NCBI RefSeq assembly: GCF_047495875.1
Contig: NC_092459.1
Location: forward strand, 17,345,795 to 17,409,794
Direction of reading: 5' to 3'
Source: Pithys albifrons albifrons
Lineage: Eukaryota; Chordata; Aves; Passeriformes; Thamnophilidae
Length of the DNA: 64,000 nucleotides
Part shown: positions 23,918 through 37,632 of the stretch, in pieces
Position numbering within the stretch: position 1 is the stretch's first letter
How the letters are laid out: each line of letters begins with the position of its first letter
Translations under genes and position numbers: made by a program
The notes under the pieces: generated by a model
What the model was told of the DNA's origin: nothing
The model's input: the letters and a program-made list of their open reading frames with translations, nothing else
The model's database searches: none

Positions 23918-26900
23918 TTATTACAATATTTTCGAGATAAAAATAGTTGTGTGCATTTTAAAATTAATTAACCACATAAATTGACAAAGGAATTTAGTAC
24001 AGTGTAAAGGAAAATGAATCTCATCACACAGTTGCAATACTCTAAGGTATAAGGTTTGCACTAATAGACATATAATTAATATCACACATAAAAGACTTGC
24101 TGAGCTGAATAAGACAAGTTATTAATAGGTAACCTTTTATAAGGAAATAAATTATACTCTGGCATTTTCAATCTTGTCTTCCAAAATATGCAACCAAGTT
24201 TCGTTTAAGTTCTATTATATTATGTCAAAAAGGTTTAAATGTTGTAGAGGTGATGGTAAACATTGGAAAACAAACTTTCAGGCTAACAGGGGATGCCCAA
24301 AGTAGCAGAAAAACAAGCTTTAAATGAGCTACAAGAAAACAAAATATGTAGTTCCTAAAATAACTTTAAAAGTCTTTAGTTCAGAAATTAGTAAGGGAAA
24401 GACAAGAACAGTGAAAAGATAAAATCAGAAGTTTTCTGAAATTGTCAAAGGATATTTTTTATTTTCTCATATTATTCCATGTGACATTATCTCCAACTAG
24501 AAGTTCGTTCCATTTGCTCTTTCCATCAAATATTCTGTATGATTCTTGACTGCTTAAGCCCCAAAATACTATGCATGAGTTTTACTCTGATTTTAATTAG
24601 CATCTTTCAATGCAATAGGAATCTTTAGTGCAGTTGAATGTGCTTTCTGTCTAGGTACTTGCTTCTCCAGTACCAAAGCACTGTGGTAAAAGCAAGCTCC
24701 AAATCCAAAGTCCAAAATACCATCCATTCTCAGAGGGACATCAGGCAGTTAGTTCTCTCTTGAACAAATTATCTGAACACATACTATATAATTCTCTAAT
24801 TTCTCTGCACAGAATGTCATTAACCTTTTCCTTCAACCTCAACTGCAGTGGTGCCAATTCAAATAGTAACTTTAAGTGGTATTTCATTAGATTTCTGTAG
24901 CACATAAGGGAACTACTTTGGCAATCAGAGGTAGGTGAATGGAAGAAAGAAAGAAACTGTATCTGTCACTGGCATCCTAAGGTCATGGTTTATTCACTCA
25001 ACTGCTACCTATAACAGATGACAACTAAAAAAATACAACGTATTCTTCACATTTTTCTCTATTTAGTTTACAGCTTAAGAATCCACGGAAATTGCAAATA
25101 ATATTTTCAAGGTTTTATATTTACCTTTTTTGTTTCATAAGCTACAGCATGCATCTTCCAATGAGAATTTTCATCATAAACCCCTATAGAACTAAAATAT
25201 AGCAATATTCAGAACCCTTTTGTATTTTGACAGGTATTAAGCACAGCTAATTATCTTTTATTGAAACCTGATCTTCACAGGCATGGAGAAGTATTTGAAT
25301 ATGTGTGCTCTTTGAATACCACTTCTTTGTATACTTAGCAAGTAAGCATTATTCATTTTCAGAAACTTTTTTAGACAAATATATGTACTCACATGTAAGA
25401 CCTCATTTTGAGAAAGTACATTAAAAAATTGCCTAAATCTACAGCTGGACAGCTAATTCTCTGTTTTTATATTTTATCCAATCTAAGGAATAAAACAAAA
25501 TTTCAAACTGACCTAAAATGGAATTGCTTTGGCTTCCTCTGTAAAAATGAATTCTGACTTCATCAAGCTTTTAAATATTTTTAACAAAACCCACACAAAT
25601 TCTAGAACAAAATTTTTAAGTGAAACTTACAAATATATAATTTTTTTTCTTGTACAGGACGTATTTATGAATAATTTCAATGCCTAAAAATATGCATTTC
25701 ATTGTAACAATTAGAAGATTAACATCTTAAAAAAATTACTAGACTTGATTTTCAGCATATGCCTGTTCAGCTAAATAAAAACTTAAAAATTATGTCTCTG
25801 CATCCTTCTGCTCAAAGAGTTCTATATGTTCAGATTAATAATTTAAGCCTCTTGCTAAAGCATTTATCCTTCAAAACAAATACCAGTGATACAATTTGTT
25901 CTACAGTCTCAACTGAGTAATTCATCTACCTATTTGTTTCTCACTATGACTGCTATTCTCAGTAAATATGGAGTGACTGCTATTCATACCATTGGACCTT
26001 GAATATGTTCTTAACTGTTACATTGAATAGAAAGGCTTTCCTGAATCAGAGAAAAAATATACCTTCTGTTTACCTGCTGACTGATCTTCAACAGTTCATT
26101 AAGATGTTCTTTCTATTAATACGTATTGCCTTTTTCTTCCTGTCTAGTCTTAAGGAGACAAGAGTAAAAAAGAAATCCAAAATGTTAAGAATGTTCTGTG
26201 CCTTCTGAAAATAAGTTTAGGGATGAAGGCATAGGTCCAAGAGAAAGAACTATGAGTAACATGCTAACTTCATAAATCATTAGTTTTCCAATAATAAAGA
26301 AAAATAACACTGGTAAAGGTAATTAAAAATTAATGATAGAAAATAAGAATAATTCTAAAAAAATATTTTTAAGTGATGTTAGGAAACAGTGTCCAAAAAT
26401 TAAGCACCATTCAGCTTCAAATATCCTCTGTTCTAATCAGGCCTTATGTTCAAAGATGGCCTTCTATTCAGTCTTCACCTTCGTCAGCATAAGGCATAAC
26501 ACAAATTTTTGATCCATTCTGGCTTCCTTATAAATAAATCTATTCAGGCTTAACTAATCCTTAATATTGAGCTCGCTGGCTCAGTGGAATGAATCTCCAA
26601 GGATGATGAAGACAAGGTGAGTACAGCTGCAGGGATGAAAACATCAGCTTTGGAAACAACCATGCTGGGCAGCTTGACTGCAATCTCAAATCATGCCCAC
26701 CTACTCGTTCAGACTGGGCTGGGTTACCCTGGTTCTAAACCCTTGGGGATGACTGGAGTCAACACACAAAAAAGCCCCACCCTATGGAGAAGGTATCACA
26801 TACACTTTCATATGTCTTTGTTTGGCATGTAAGTGAAACTCTTAAAAGCCTTTATCAAACTGCCATCATGTCCTCCAGATGGTCCTGAATGCAGGCAGCT

Positions 26901-29517
26901 AGGATGTGATATTTGGACAGATTCCGTGTTTGCAGAGCACATGGTTTTAAGCCAACAATGTTTCAGTGGCTGAATGTCTGGAGTTTGTTCCAAACCTGAC
27001 AGGATATTCAGCACCCTCAGTCAGAAGTTGACTAAACATAAAAGAGAAGATTTTTCAACACAGCAGAATGTGAGTTATAAGCTAACTTTACCACAGAAGG
27101 TGTGAAAATGCATTCAAATTAATGAATTTTGGCTCTCAAGGGAGAATCTTGTTGAAAGTGGCACAATGCAATCTAACCCTGTTCCACTGGGGTTTATTTA
27201 ATTTTATTTACCTATTTTCATCATGCCTCATGAGCTGAACTCACTGTTCTGTTTCATCATTGCTGCTTGTCTGACTCCACATATTATATGAGATACAAAC
27301 AGAGTTCACAGCAGTAGTCACATTATTGCAGCAGGTCTCACAAAAATGGAAAGGTGCATCCAGAGGACAACATGTGAATGCTAACTTGATAATTCTGTAA
27401 CACAAACCAGTAATTTTATTGTTCGATGTTTAACAACAAAAGAGTACAATCTTAAGTCAGTTTCAAAAGGAAAACATGGGAAAAATAATATTGCATTAAA
27501 TTACATTTTAAAAAATTAAAAACCAAAACACAGTATTAGAGAAAACCTGGATCAGGCTTATAAAATATTACTGAGAAGCTTCAACATCTATATTTCTTTT
27601 TATAATCTAGGAGATTATTAGCAATGTTGCTAATATCCTAAGTTGACTGGATGATTTGATGTATGAGTAGGAAAAACATAATCCTGGCTTTGAGAATGAA
27701 ATAATTACCTATGGGATTTAAATTACTCTGTAGCTATTTATATCACTCTACTTTTGAATTTACAACTGTATTTGCATTTACTTGTACTCATTCTGTCTGA
27801 CTTTTGTCCCTCTGCAATTAACTTTAGCAAAAGTTTGGTGGTATGAAAAACCTTTGCTAGAATGGAAGACAGATCCATAGAAAAAAATTAAAAAGCCTAA
27901 ACTCAGTGATGAGTTATTGGCATTAGCAAATCTTAATGCCATTGAGGAGGACACGCTCAGGAGAAATACAGGGCGTTCTTTGCAATGATTTACAGTACAC
28001 TGGACATTGGTCTCCAGCACTTAATCTTGTTTTTCAGAAATGTAAAGTTATGCTCTTGAAATGAGTTTCTGTGCATGTTTCAGTGAACTTGTTTGAACAA
28101 ACAAGCCTTACTCAAGAGTGGTCCAGAATAACTTACTTTGAAATTTATAAATGCAGTGATCACGGCTGAGAAGTCAAAACTGTGAGAACAGTATTTGTTA
28201 ACACTGTTGCTACAGAAGTGCTTGTGTTGAATAATGAAATGAAATCCAATTGAAATGTTCATCCTTTATAAAAATTTGAAGTGCAAGTGCTGTCAGCTGA
28301 TGCTTAGGTCAACACCAAGAAAATCACTTCTATATTTGAAAAAACTAAACACTACGCAGATAGCTGACTAATTACTTAGGATAGCACAAAGGTTATAGAG
28401 ATCTAAAAAGGAAGCAACAAATTTATTCTATTGCACTTCTAGCTTTGAAACTAAAAATAGTACTGTATCCAAACAAAATAAGGTTGAAAGCATAATTTTA
28501 CAGTGTTGTCACATAGCAGGCATTAAGTTTCACAAGTATTGCAAATTATCAGTCATTTTAGGATATCAGTTCATTAGTCATTAAGGAGAATTTTACCTAC
28601 ATAAGTTCAGGAATTTTACTCAAGGACCCAAACTAGTAAAATCCCTGCTGAGAAATTGCTTTTTTATCAGGTAAAAAATGCATTTTCAAATGTTACTGCA
28701 TGATACTACATTTTTTCTTTTTTTAAATTTCACTGTATTTGCCTCAAGCAGAGACTAATTTCATTGCTTAACTCAAAGCCACTTTTGAAGCCAGCTTATC
28801 ACTTCCACTATTATTAGTACCTTGTGTGATGAAATCCATTGGTGATTTATCGACATCATGATTATACACATGCTCACTTCAAAATTTCTTATCTCTCCCT
28901 CATGCTTTGACACTTTGTGTTGTTATATTTAACATAAATAATTTGCCAGATATCCTTTTATATCAAAATACATCTATATTTTGGTTTGCAAATCTGTGCA
29001 TTCATATATACATATATATGGAGAAAGAATGCACATATTTTTAGAACACTTCTTATTTTCTCTTGAATAATATTACCAAATTGTTATGTTCTTGCATTAA
29101 AGCACTAGAATCTTACACTAGAAATAGTCTCTCAAGGTCACCTGTGGGTTGAATTTCAAGCTATTCTTTTACTTACTGTTAATTACCAGCTAAATATTAT
29201 ACTAGAAAAGTAATGTTGTGAATAGCCTTTGTTATTGTCTTCCTCCTATACTGAATAACAGCAACCCTTTAAGAATTGTGAAATAAGATAAAGAAAAAAA
29301 TTTACAGGATAAGAAAGATTTTTACTTTCAAAATTTGCTGAAAATCCATTGATTTTTTTAATAAATATTCATTTTCTGGAAGAAACAAACAAAAAATTTC
29401 ATGCTACTTTCTGTTGCAGAGATATTCAGTAACCAGAATGGGAGTGCAGGATGTGCCACATGCCACAAAAAGCATTTTTATCACATATCTCTGATCTTTA
29501 GCATCTGCAGCACTAAA

Positions 29518-29605
29518 TGAATCACAGAATCACTGAGACTGGAAGGCACCTCAGGATTACACCAGAACCAACCCCAGCACTGAAAGCAAGCCTGAGATTC
29601 TGTTC
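29518..29605 (-). mobile_element. CR1 fragment, inverted
   Basis: On the plus strand it reads atgaatcacagaatcactga then gactggaaggcacctcagga, the antisense of a CR1 3' terminus. The far boundary is approximate. Confidence 0.7.
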
Positions 29606-31172
29606 TTCATGCCAGTAGAGAAACTGATACTACATAGACTATTTCCTTCACACCTTGCCACGTGTCAGTGTCTTCATGCCATTCACTGATCCAGCCAGGA
29701 ACATTTCCTGCGGGCTTGCTGTAGTACAGCACTCCCTCTGTTTACAACCATTACCCAGTTTGGAGTTTCCTCAGACAAAATGTTACAAGATCTTAAAACA
29801 AGTATTGACTGAGGAGACATTTTCAAATTTGGGGTAAACAGATGACCCCATAAAATTGTTGTTACACTTGTCGCTTTAGAAATAAACGCAGTACAAGAAA
29901 ACCTACTCACAATGTACAACCACTCAATGTAAGTATTCTATATACAAGCTCACTACTAACCTTAACTAAAAGTACTATGCCCTAAGAGATAGCTTTCCTT
30001 GTTGGTGATTAATTTCCTGAATTACTTTCCTTACACTTGAATGTTTATATTAATTTTATTATTATTATGCATTTCTTTTATTGGTATGGTTTATTACAGT
30101 GTGTATTTAAGAAGCCTATTACTGATTCATGTAGAGTAACACAATTGACATAAAAACACCTTCTCTTCCTCACTGCAGAAATGATATTATAAAATGAATC
30201 ATTATACTGAAATATTTAAGTATTGTACCCAGGAGACTTGAAGCAGTGTTTCTAACAGGATACTGGCATAGCCAATCTATTCAATATTCACAAGGTATGA
30301 GATGAAAATGGGTTATCAAGCTTGGGTATTACATTTCAAGTAAAATAAGGGCCCCTTGAAGAAAATGCAGAGGGGAAAAAACCAGCACAGTCTGTGGCCA
30401 AGTAAAGCATGAGGCTAAACGTGGTGCCATGCAAATATGCTTAATCTCCATTGCGACAAAGCAGGAAAAGAGCCTGATGAGTGGTTTTGAGTCCTTGAGC
30501 AGGACATGCACTGAGGTTCACAGTGCAGCATGCTGTCTTTTTTTCAAGTAAAGGTTACATGAAATGGGTAGATTTATTCCAGGGAAGAGAGGAAACACAT
30601 AGAAGTTTTTCACAGAAAGACAACAAATTTTCAAATATGTAAAAGAATGCCCCAGAAAGGAAAAGAACAAACTAATGTCCATGTCCGTGTCCACCAGAGA
30701 AGAGACTTTGCTTTTGGTCAGCTAAGAACCTCAGTTCATGTTGCAAGGCTCTTCCCAATCAAGTGCAATGGTTCTAGATTTCCTTACTGAAGAGTGTCTG
30801 TTTTCCAGACCGGCTCTCCAAGTTGCCAAGTCTGAGGTCTGACAATCTCCCAAAGGTTCATTTTCCTAGATAAATGTCAGTGTAATATTTAACTAGGATA
30901 GACTCCACTAATTTAGATCTTGTGTTATCTTCACCATAATAAACATTACAAATCACTCTCTGCTGGTATGTAGGCAAATTAGTCATTCCATATAGCAGTG
31001 AATAACTGTGTGGGGAAAAATATATTTAGGTTGTGTTTTTTGTATTCTCTGCATTATTCAGGTTAAGAACCTCAGCAGATTTCCTGTGCCATAGTTTTGT
31101 TTCTGCAGTAAAAAAGCAATTCCTCGAACTACTACTTACGACAGTACTATATAAGTAAATCACATAAGTTAC

Positions 31173-31230
31173 CTGCTTGGTCTTTAAATATTTTCGATAT
31201 GACAACAGGCACTTTGTGCTCGGCACCACC
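31173..31230 (-). CDS. SNTG2: SNTG2 exon 4 (PDZ domain, middle)
   Basis: A 58-nt exon encoding GGAEHKVPVVISKIFKDQA plus the first base of an alanine codon. It follows a CTCTCTTACAG acceptor and ends with a GTAACT donor. HKVPVVISKI is the PDZ beta strand after the ligand-binding groove. The human protein, from memory, reads GGSEHNVPVVISKIFEDQA here, so the identification is secure. The split Ala codon is completed by CT at the start of exon 5, 14.1 kb downstream. Confidence 0.95.
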
Positions 31231-31317
31231 CTGTAAGAGAGGCATATTAACCATGAGATCTCAAGACTGAAGTGGCCATACCAAAAATTAAAAAAAGAAA
31301 CAAGAAGTTACCCATAC
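31231..31317 (-). other. SNTG2: SNTG2 intron 3 (87 bp)
   Basis: A very short intron between exons 3 and 4, starting GTATGGGTAAC and ending CCTCTCTTACAG, with a T-rich stretch near its 5' end. It lies next to introns of 19.6 and 14.1 kb. Confidence 0.93.
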
Positions 31318-31374
31318 CTTTATGCTTAATCCCAAGCCACCAACTGGTTGTCTACGAAGTGTAACAGTTCTGTG
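31318..31374 (-). CDS. SNTG2: SNTG2 exon 3 (start of PDZ domain)
   Basis: A 57-nt exon of 19 codons reading HRTVTLRRQPVGGLGLSIK. RTVTLRRQ is the first PDZ beta strand, and GLGL is the carboxylate-binding loop that grips the C-terminus of a partner protein. The donor is AAG|GTATGG. The acceptor is placed at TTTTTTAAAG|CAC because only that site keeps the frame with exon 2 (phase 0). A competing CACAG acceptor lies 5 nt further in and would shift the frame. Exon 4 follows after only 87 bp. Confidence 0.95.
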
Positions 31375-31774
31375 CTTTAAAAAATTGTAGAAAAAATAAA
31401 TTTATGTGAAAATACAATATCTGAACGAGCATAGAAGATGTTCCTAGGCTCTCATTTACTTTTTAAAATTAATCTCAAAGGTAGCTTAGAATCTGAATGA
31501 TCAAGTTCAGTTCTGAAGTATCATTCAACATTGATTCATAGACACTTAATTCCTCACCACAGAGAGCAGGACTTGTGTATGCAGACTGTTAGTAAGTTTT
31601 TCTATTCCTAAAGTGATATTTTTTCCTGAAGAGTGATTTCTTGACATGGAAAAACTATATGAAGAGCTCTGAGAACTGCATTTTCATAGCTATCATGTAT
31701 GCATGATATTGATTCTAATTTTTCAATCAAAAATACCAATGTTTTCTAATTTGTATTTCTAGATCTATACCTTT

Positions 31775-31800
31775 CCCTGCCCGCCCCTTCTCCCACCCCC
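31775..31800 (-). other. G-quadruplex motif, minus strand
   Basis: The C runs on the plus strand (CCC, CCC, CCCC, CCC, CCCCC with loops of 1-4 nt) give a G-quadruplex pattern on the minus strand. This is the sense strand of SNTG2, so it would be present in the pre-mRNA about 400 nt upstream of exon 3. Confidence 0.75.
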
Positions 31801-32560
31801 GCCATATCCTGAAAGACTTTTAGTGATAGTCTGCTTCAAATGCATTTCCATATTTAGGTGCATAAAGAAGAGAAACATTTATCAATATTTTTCTAGAGAA
31901 ACCTATCATATATTTAACAGTATGTTGAATTTGACATTTCAACAGTGTGTAACTCATGGTGCCTGACAATATAATAGCTCTTCATCTGTTGACAATAATT
32001 ATACACTTGACAGGAACTTTTTTTGGAACATGCTGCACAGAACTGGATAGAATGTCATCTCGACAGTAATTCCTGAATATATAAGTTTTTTTTAAATCTT
32101 TCTGTACATCAGAAGTTATATATATAAGATTACTTCTATATGTATACTTATTGATTGGGTATTTTATTATTTCACTTATTCAGATAAATGTATATATTTT
32201 TTATTTCAGTAGTAAAAATCATAACCATATATTAACAAGTTATTTTAATATATGTAACTTTTCTTTTTTTTGTAACATTCACCTAGGTAGACATATGTTC
32301 ATATTGACTCAGGGGAAAGTGACACACAATAAATCATAAATTTCAGTTTCATTTCTGGACAGTGAAAGCAATTCATATATTAAAAAAGTTAGTAGTAGTT
32401 TCACACATGTTCAAAATTGCTTCTTTTCCCATTAACATTCTCTTCCCATTAATACTGTACTACACTAGTCTGTGCCAAAAATGGAAAAAAAATTAAAACT
32501 CTTGCATTATGACACATGGTACCTTAACCTATCTAAAGGTTTATATCATTCAATTTCAGA

Positions 32561-32626
32561 TTATATTATAATATAATTATTATATATATATAATACATAT
32601 ATATAATATATATATTATATTATATT
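32561..32626 (+). repeat. (TA)n-rich microsatellite
   Basis: 66 bp of almost pure A/T with long alternating TA runs, able to form cruciform or unwound structures. Confidence 0.95.
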
Positions 32627-35600
32627 CAATGTCATTTAAATCTGTGCTAGTTCAAATAGTTGTATAGGTTCTTTTCTTCATTTGGAACTGCATCAAAGCT
32701 TTTGATCAAAATTGTCATGCTAACTGACAAAGTTCAGATCTGATCTGAATTGGAACACATCCCTAACTTTAAACGTAGTGACTCATTCCAAAGAGTAGTT
32801 TCATAGGACATAACTGCTGTCTGCTTACATAGTTCATGTTTTACTCCACCTATGCTTACACTCTGAAAATGTATTACCCTAATATATCCTATCACAAGGA
32901 GAAGCTGGAATAAGTATTTCAACAGTATAGTTTGCTTTAGCAAGGTCAGAAAACAAATAGAAAACTGCTACATGGATAGGTTTAGCCATTGCATAAAAAA
33001 TAAAAGCAAGTTATTACTTGTATTAACGTGTAAGTTGGCATCTTACATGTTCAACTACAACTAACATGCATTTTTAAATGGTTGTTAGGTAGACCTATGA
33101 AACAATCTATTTCCATATTGTAATAATATTGATATTTTTATTTTGATTCTTCATAGCATTGCTTATTACAGCTTCAAATATTCCTATTAAAAGAAAATAT
33201 AAAACATGTACTTAAACATTTCCTAAAGAACAGTTTTTTAGTAAGAGCTACATTTAAAAATGCAAAAACTTTCTTTTCAAGATGTTAAAATTACAAAGTA
33301 AAATGTCAAAAGCTGAGCAGGATCAAGCATCATAAGCAGTATCATTTACACAAACTCATTTTAATTCCATAACAATATATAATTTGCTACAACTATGAAT
33401 AGCAGCCATACAAGATCAAACGCATTTCACTTTGTATAGGCAGATTTTTATTATTGATTTTGAATTTAAAATAATTGATCAGTCTACAATTCCAGAATCT
33501 GTAAAGGAAGCTAATATTTGGTCAACATTGAAAACATAAATAGAACCATGTATTTTTATTATATTACAATGCTCTAAGGTCAGATGAGCATAAAAATCTG
33601 GCAATGAACCATGTACACCTTTATGGAATAGTAGTAAGCCATAAGGATTTAAAGAGAAACAATTTTAAAGGAGAAAAGTGTTATGGAAAATACCTTTCAA
33701 ATTACATGAATACTTGCTCTACAATTTCCAGTCTTGATGACAGAGTAGGACTATTATAATATCTCTTGTAAAGAAGTGGTCTGACACCCCACAAAAAGTT
33801 GATTAAAAAAACCCAAACTATTCAGAATAATACAGTGTCACATATAAATTTGCTAGATAAAAGATTCCAACACAAAATGTAATTGAGATAAATCTACTTA
33901 TTTAGTGGAAATGCTTCTTGTGCAGTGGTGATCTAAAATAGTATCTGAATTACTTGCAATTTTGTGTGTATAAGGGACAACACTTGTGATAAAGTAATTA
34001 TGAGCAGGACAGGTTCCAAGCATAAAGCATTTAAGGTCATCCTGGTAACAAGGAAAACAGCTCAAACAAATAAAGAAAAGCACTGTATCTGACAAAATAA
34101 GATCTTGCAAAAGAACAGGATTCATGCTGAGTATGAGAAAACCCCACTTTCCTGCACTGATAAAATCACTAGTGCAATTCTACATCATTGGAAGAGTATT
34201 AAGAAGGAGCATAGAGACCATAAATTATTTTGGTATCTGGCAATATATGCACAACTTTAAATAAAACAGTTCATTCTGATAATAATTTTGTTGATGCAAA
34301 GAAATTGGAGAGGTAGCAGGCAAGAGCCACAGGAATGCAAATAGCTTGAGAGATCTGTGTACTAATGTAACAGATGCCAGGAGTTAAATATATTTAGCTT
34401 TATTTAAGAACTTTTCAGGGATAATCAAGAACAGTTGTAAAGCAAATGGCAGCAAATGACTAAATCTTACAGACAGATAGAGTGGAAATGTCAATGAGTT
34501 GTAGAGGAAAACAGACACATTCAGGTTATAGACATAATACAAGATTTTAAACTTTTGCAATATGATACACCGTAGCTGGATTTTTAAAAAACTTAAGGTC
34601 TTGAGACCTTATGGTATAGAGATACTTCTTTTTTTAAATTTTTATTTAAAGGAGGATCATATTATTTCATGAATGTAAATTTAGTTTAGTTCTAAATGCA
34701 GCATTACTAAAATGCTTATGGTATTTTTAATGCTAGTAAACAATGCAATATGTAGGGACATTGGCATAAATGAAATCAGTTTCATAGCCTGACACAAACA
34801 TCCTCATTCTACAGAACAAAACTGGAGGCACACAGAGATTTTGGGGCTATTAATCTGTTTTAGTGATCTGAAATGTCTAAATGTGCTTTTTAAAAAGTAC
34901 TTGTGTGAACTTTATCTGCTCAAAGTATCTTCTTGACCAGCTTCAGCCTCAGCTGTAAATGTGCAGCATTTTATCACATTGTAATTTATAACAGAAGATG
35001 TGATGCACCTAATGCCTTATCAACAGTGTTAATTAGGAGTTAAAGTACATGACACATCTAAGATTATATTGCACTTCTGTTTAAGGGGAAGGATCATTCA
35101 CTACTGGATACTTAGACTACATTTTTCTTCTTGTAACACCTGAACTCATTTTGCAAATATCTTCCAATACAAAAGACAACACAAAGCCAAGAGTGAAGAG
35201 ATAACAGCCTGTTTATTTCTAACTTTCTACTACTTGACTTTGAAAATTTATTTTAAAGGTGGAAATTAAAAACACTTCTTGGGGAAAACCCACAAATTCA
35301 CACGGTTCACTATAGGCTAGTTCCACTTCATTTGGACCTTTAAAATCAAAATAAGATGCTCAGTACTGGAGAAACAAACAAACAAAATCTTTGGGTGATT
35401 AAGGGAGAAAACTCTGTGGGTAATTTAGACGAGATTCAGAATTAGATAACTACTGAAAGCAAGACACTACTGAATTCAACTTCAGGTTTTATAGGGAGAT
35501 ATATTAAATAGTATTCTTTTATTTGATCTCTTCTCTGTGTTCCCTCTAACTTATCCTGTTGCAGTTCTACATTCTCTTCTCAGGACCTTTCTTTGCTTTC

Positions 35601-36334
35601 TTTCTTCCCTTCTTGCAATTCACAAAAAAATTTTTCACCTCTTTGAGTCAAAGAACAGACTATTTGTCTTACAACTCCAGTCTTTCAAACCATGCTAAAA
35701 TAAAGCAGGCTGGAGGATTTTCTCCAGCAAAGCACACAGTAAAACTCCTGTTCACACAATTAAGGTTTCTTTTCTTGAAAAGATTATGACCACCATTCAA
35801 ACTGCCTCACTAGGACACTACATGACACAGGCCATCTCCTCATTTGGTCTGAGGCATTGCTTAAGAGAACTGTAACTGAAATTGTCCAAAATAGATACAG
35901 AGAGCTTCGCGGTCTCTTCTGACACAGTCTGGATGCGTTGCCTCACTTGGATCATGTGCAGTCCTTAGTAGAAGGCCTCAGGAATGAGTTGGGCCGGGGG
36001 GGATAGTGCACTTTGGAGGTCTTTGATGTTTTATGACCCTTCTCAGCTGCCTCTCACATGAATGTCCCAAGTATATGTGCTCCTCCCAAAGGTGGGGATT
36101 TTTTCCTTCTGTTTTGTGTGGAGAGATTTTGCCATCACAGACCAAAAACCCTTCTGTCACCTGCTGAGTCCAGCTAGAGCTGCTTCTTAACACAGCTGCT
36201 GAGTTCAGCTTTCTTTGTGGATACTTACTTCTACCCTGAACCTTGTTTACTTCTTCTTAGATCTGACAGAGCTGGACAAGAGTCTTATCTCAAGTTCCTG
36301 TCACAGTCCAAATTCCAATCAGGAGGCAGGAGTA

Positions 36335-36359
36335 GGGTGGTGGTGGGGTGTGGGGTGGG
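36335..36359 (+). other. G-quadruplex motif, plus strand
   Basis: Four G runs (GGG, GGGG, GGGG, GGG) separated by loops of 7, 3 and 1 nt. This satisfies the standard G3+N1-7 pattern and is unusual in such AT-rich intron. On the SNTG2 transcript it would be C-rich, so any effect would be on DNA. Confidence 0.75.
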
Positions 36360-37225
36360 AACTGGTAATGGATGGACAGTTGCATCTTTGCAGTTTGAAA
36401 AAAAAAATCTATGATTTTGACATTGTTTAAGAGAATAAAAACATTTAAGTCTCTTGTACAAATGTATGGTGGCAACTCCCACTGGAATTCTGCTTAACCA
36501 AAGAAGCACCAGGCAGGTTCAGTCTGTATCTGTACCAAAAATTTAGAGAAACACAGGAAATAAGACCTGGGTATGAAAATTAAGTAGGAAAAAAGCAAAT
36601 TAGAGACACAGACTTCTAGATTAATGTTCTCTAAGAGTCTTCCAGTAGTCTCTGTAGGGCTGGGAAGACAAGCAAGATTTTTTGTTTGGTTGGTTGGTTT
36701 TTTCCTTCTTAAAGAAATGGCTCAAGGAAGATGGATTTACAATCACCAGAAACTGTGGGCTTTCTTGAAACAAAGAGAGCCAGTACCAAAAGCACAGACA
36801 TCATCTGAACCATAAAGGAACCAAAGCTGCTGGTACTTACAATTCAACAAGGCTACAAATAAACTGTAGGACTGGAAAAGGTGACAGGTAGAGAAGAAAG
36901 TATAATTATGGATGACAGTTCAATTATGAATATAAACACATATTCTGTATTTAGAAGTGAAGGACAGGTTAGGAAGAGAATAATACAAATAGGAAATGTA
37001 AAACAGTGCTAAGAACAAAACCAAAATTTCACTAAATCTGAACTAAACAGAGGTATAAATACTCCGGAGAGGTAGGCAAAACTTTAATACTTATAGAAAT
37101 TTTACAAGAAATTTAAATTAGACTAGATAAGCAAAAAAGGAAGGTATGTATCTCTCAGAATAAGGCTGCACAATCTTGGAAGAGATTCACACCAGAGCCA
37201 TTTGCCAACATGAGGGCGAACAGCA

Positions 37226-37296
37226 TGTGGTATTTTCACCCAGGCTTGTTCCTGGTAGCCAGACGTAACTAGGGACGGGCTTATCTCCTAGGTATT
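37226..37296 (+). repeat. left terminal inverted repeat
   Basis: Inverted partner of 38016-38086. Key shared blocks are ACCCAGGCTTGTTCCTGGTA, GTAACTAGGGA and TCTCCTAGGTATT. Confidence 0.85.
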
Positions 37297-37598
37297 GCAG
37301 GCAAATTTCTTGCTTGATCTACCTGAAAGTCTGCTGTTGTTCAGGAACCCATTGGAAATCGTTATTTTTATGGGTCACAAAGTAGAGAGGGCTCACAATC
37401 TGGCTGTATCCCAGAAGTTGTTTCCAAAACAAAAAAAAAACCAAAATATGTTGTCCGCATTCTCCACCAAAATTGAAACCTGTTTTGGTTTTGTCCTGGC
37501 CTCCAGCTTGAGCCGCCCCCTCCTTTTCCCCATGCTCACCGAAGCTGGGAAGAGGAAAGGGATAAAAAAGGACTTGAAAGAAGCTGAGTCAAGTCAAC

Positions 37599-37632
37599 AG
37601 ATAGAGATAGATACAGATAGATACAGATAGAT
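37599..37632 (+). repeat. AGAT/ATAC-rich microsatellite
   Basis: Short run of agatagagatagatacagat followed by repeats of the same 10-bp unit, inside the 861-bp inverted-repeat element. Confidence 0.9.

Larger units (their letters stand above)
17066..31172 (-). other. SNTG2: SNTG2 intron 4
   Basis: A 14.1-kb intron that interrupts the PDZ-coding sequence within an alanine codon. It contains the LTR at 18533, the tRNA/CR1 SINE at 19867 and CR1 scraps at 23852 and 29518. The stretches 17070-18530, 19130-19866, 20030-23850, 23920-29510 and 29610-31170 hold no recognisable gene. 19130-19866 is less AT-rich than its surroundings and may be old repeat, but I cannot classify it. Confidence 0.9.

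Noticed and set aside
34594..34611. Near-palindrome TAAGGTCT-TG-AGACCTTA
   Set aside because: An 8-bp-arm hairpin is expected by chance several times in a window of this size.
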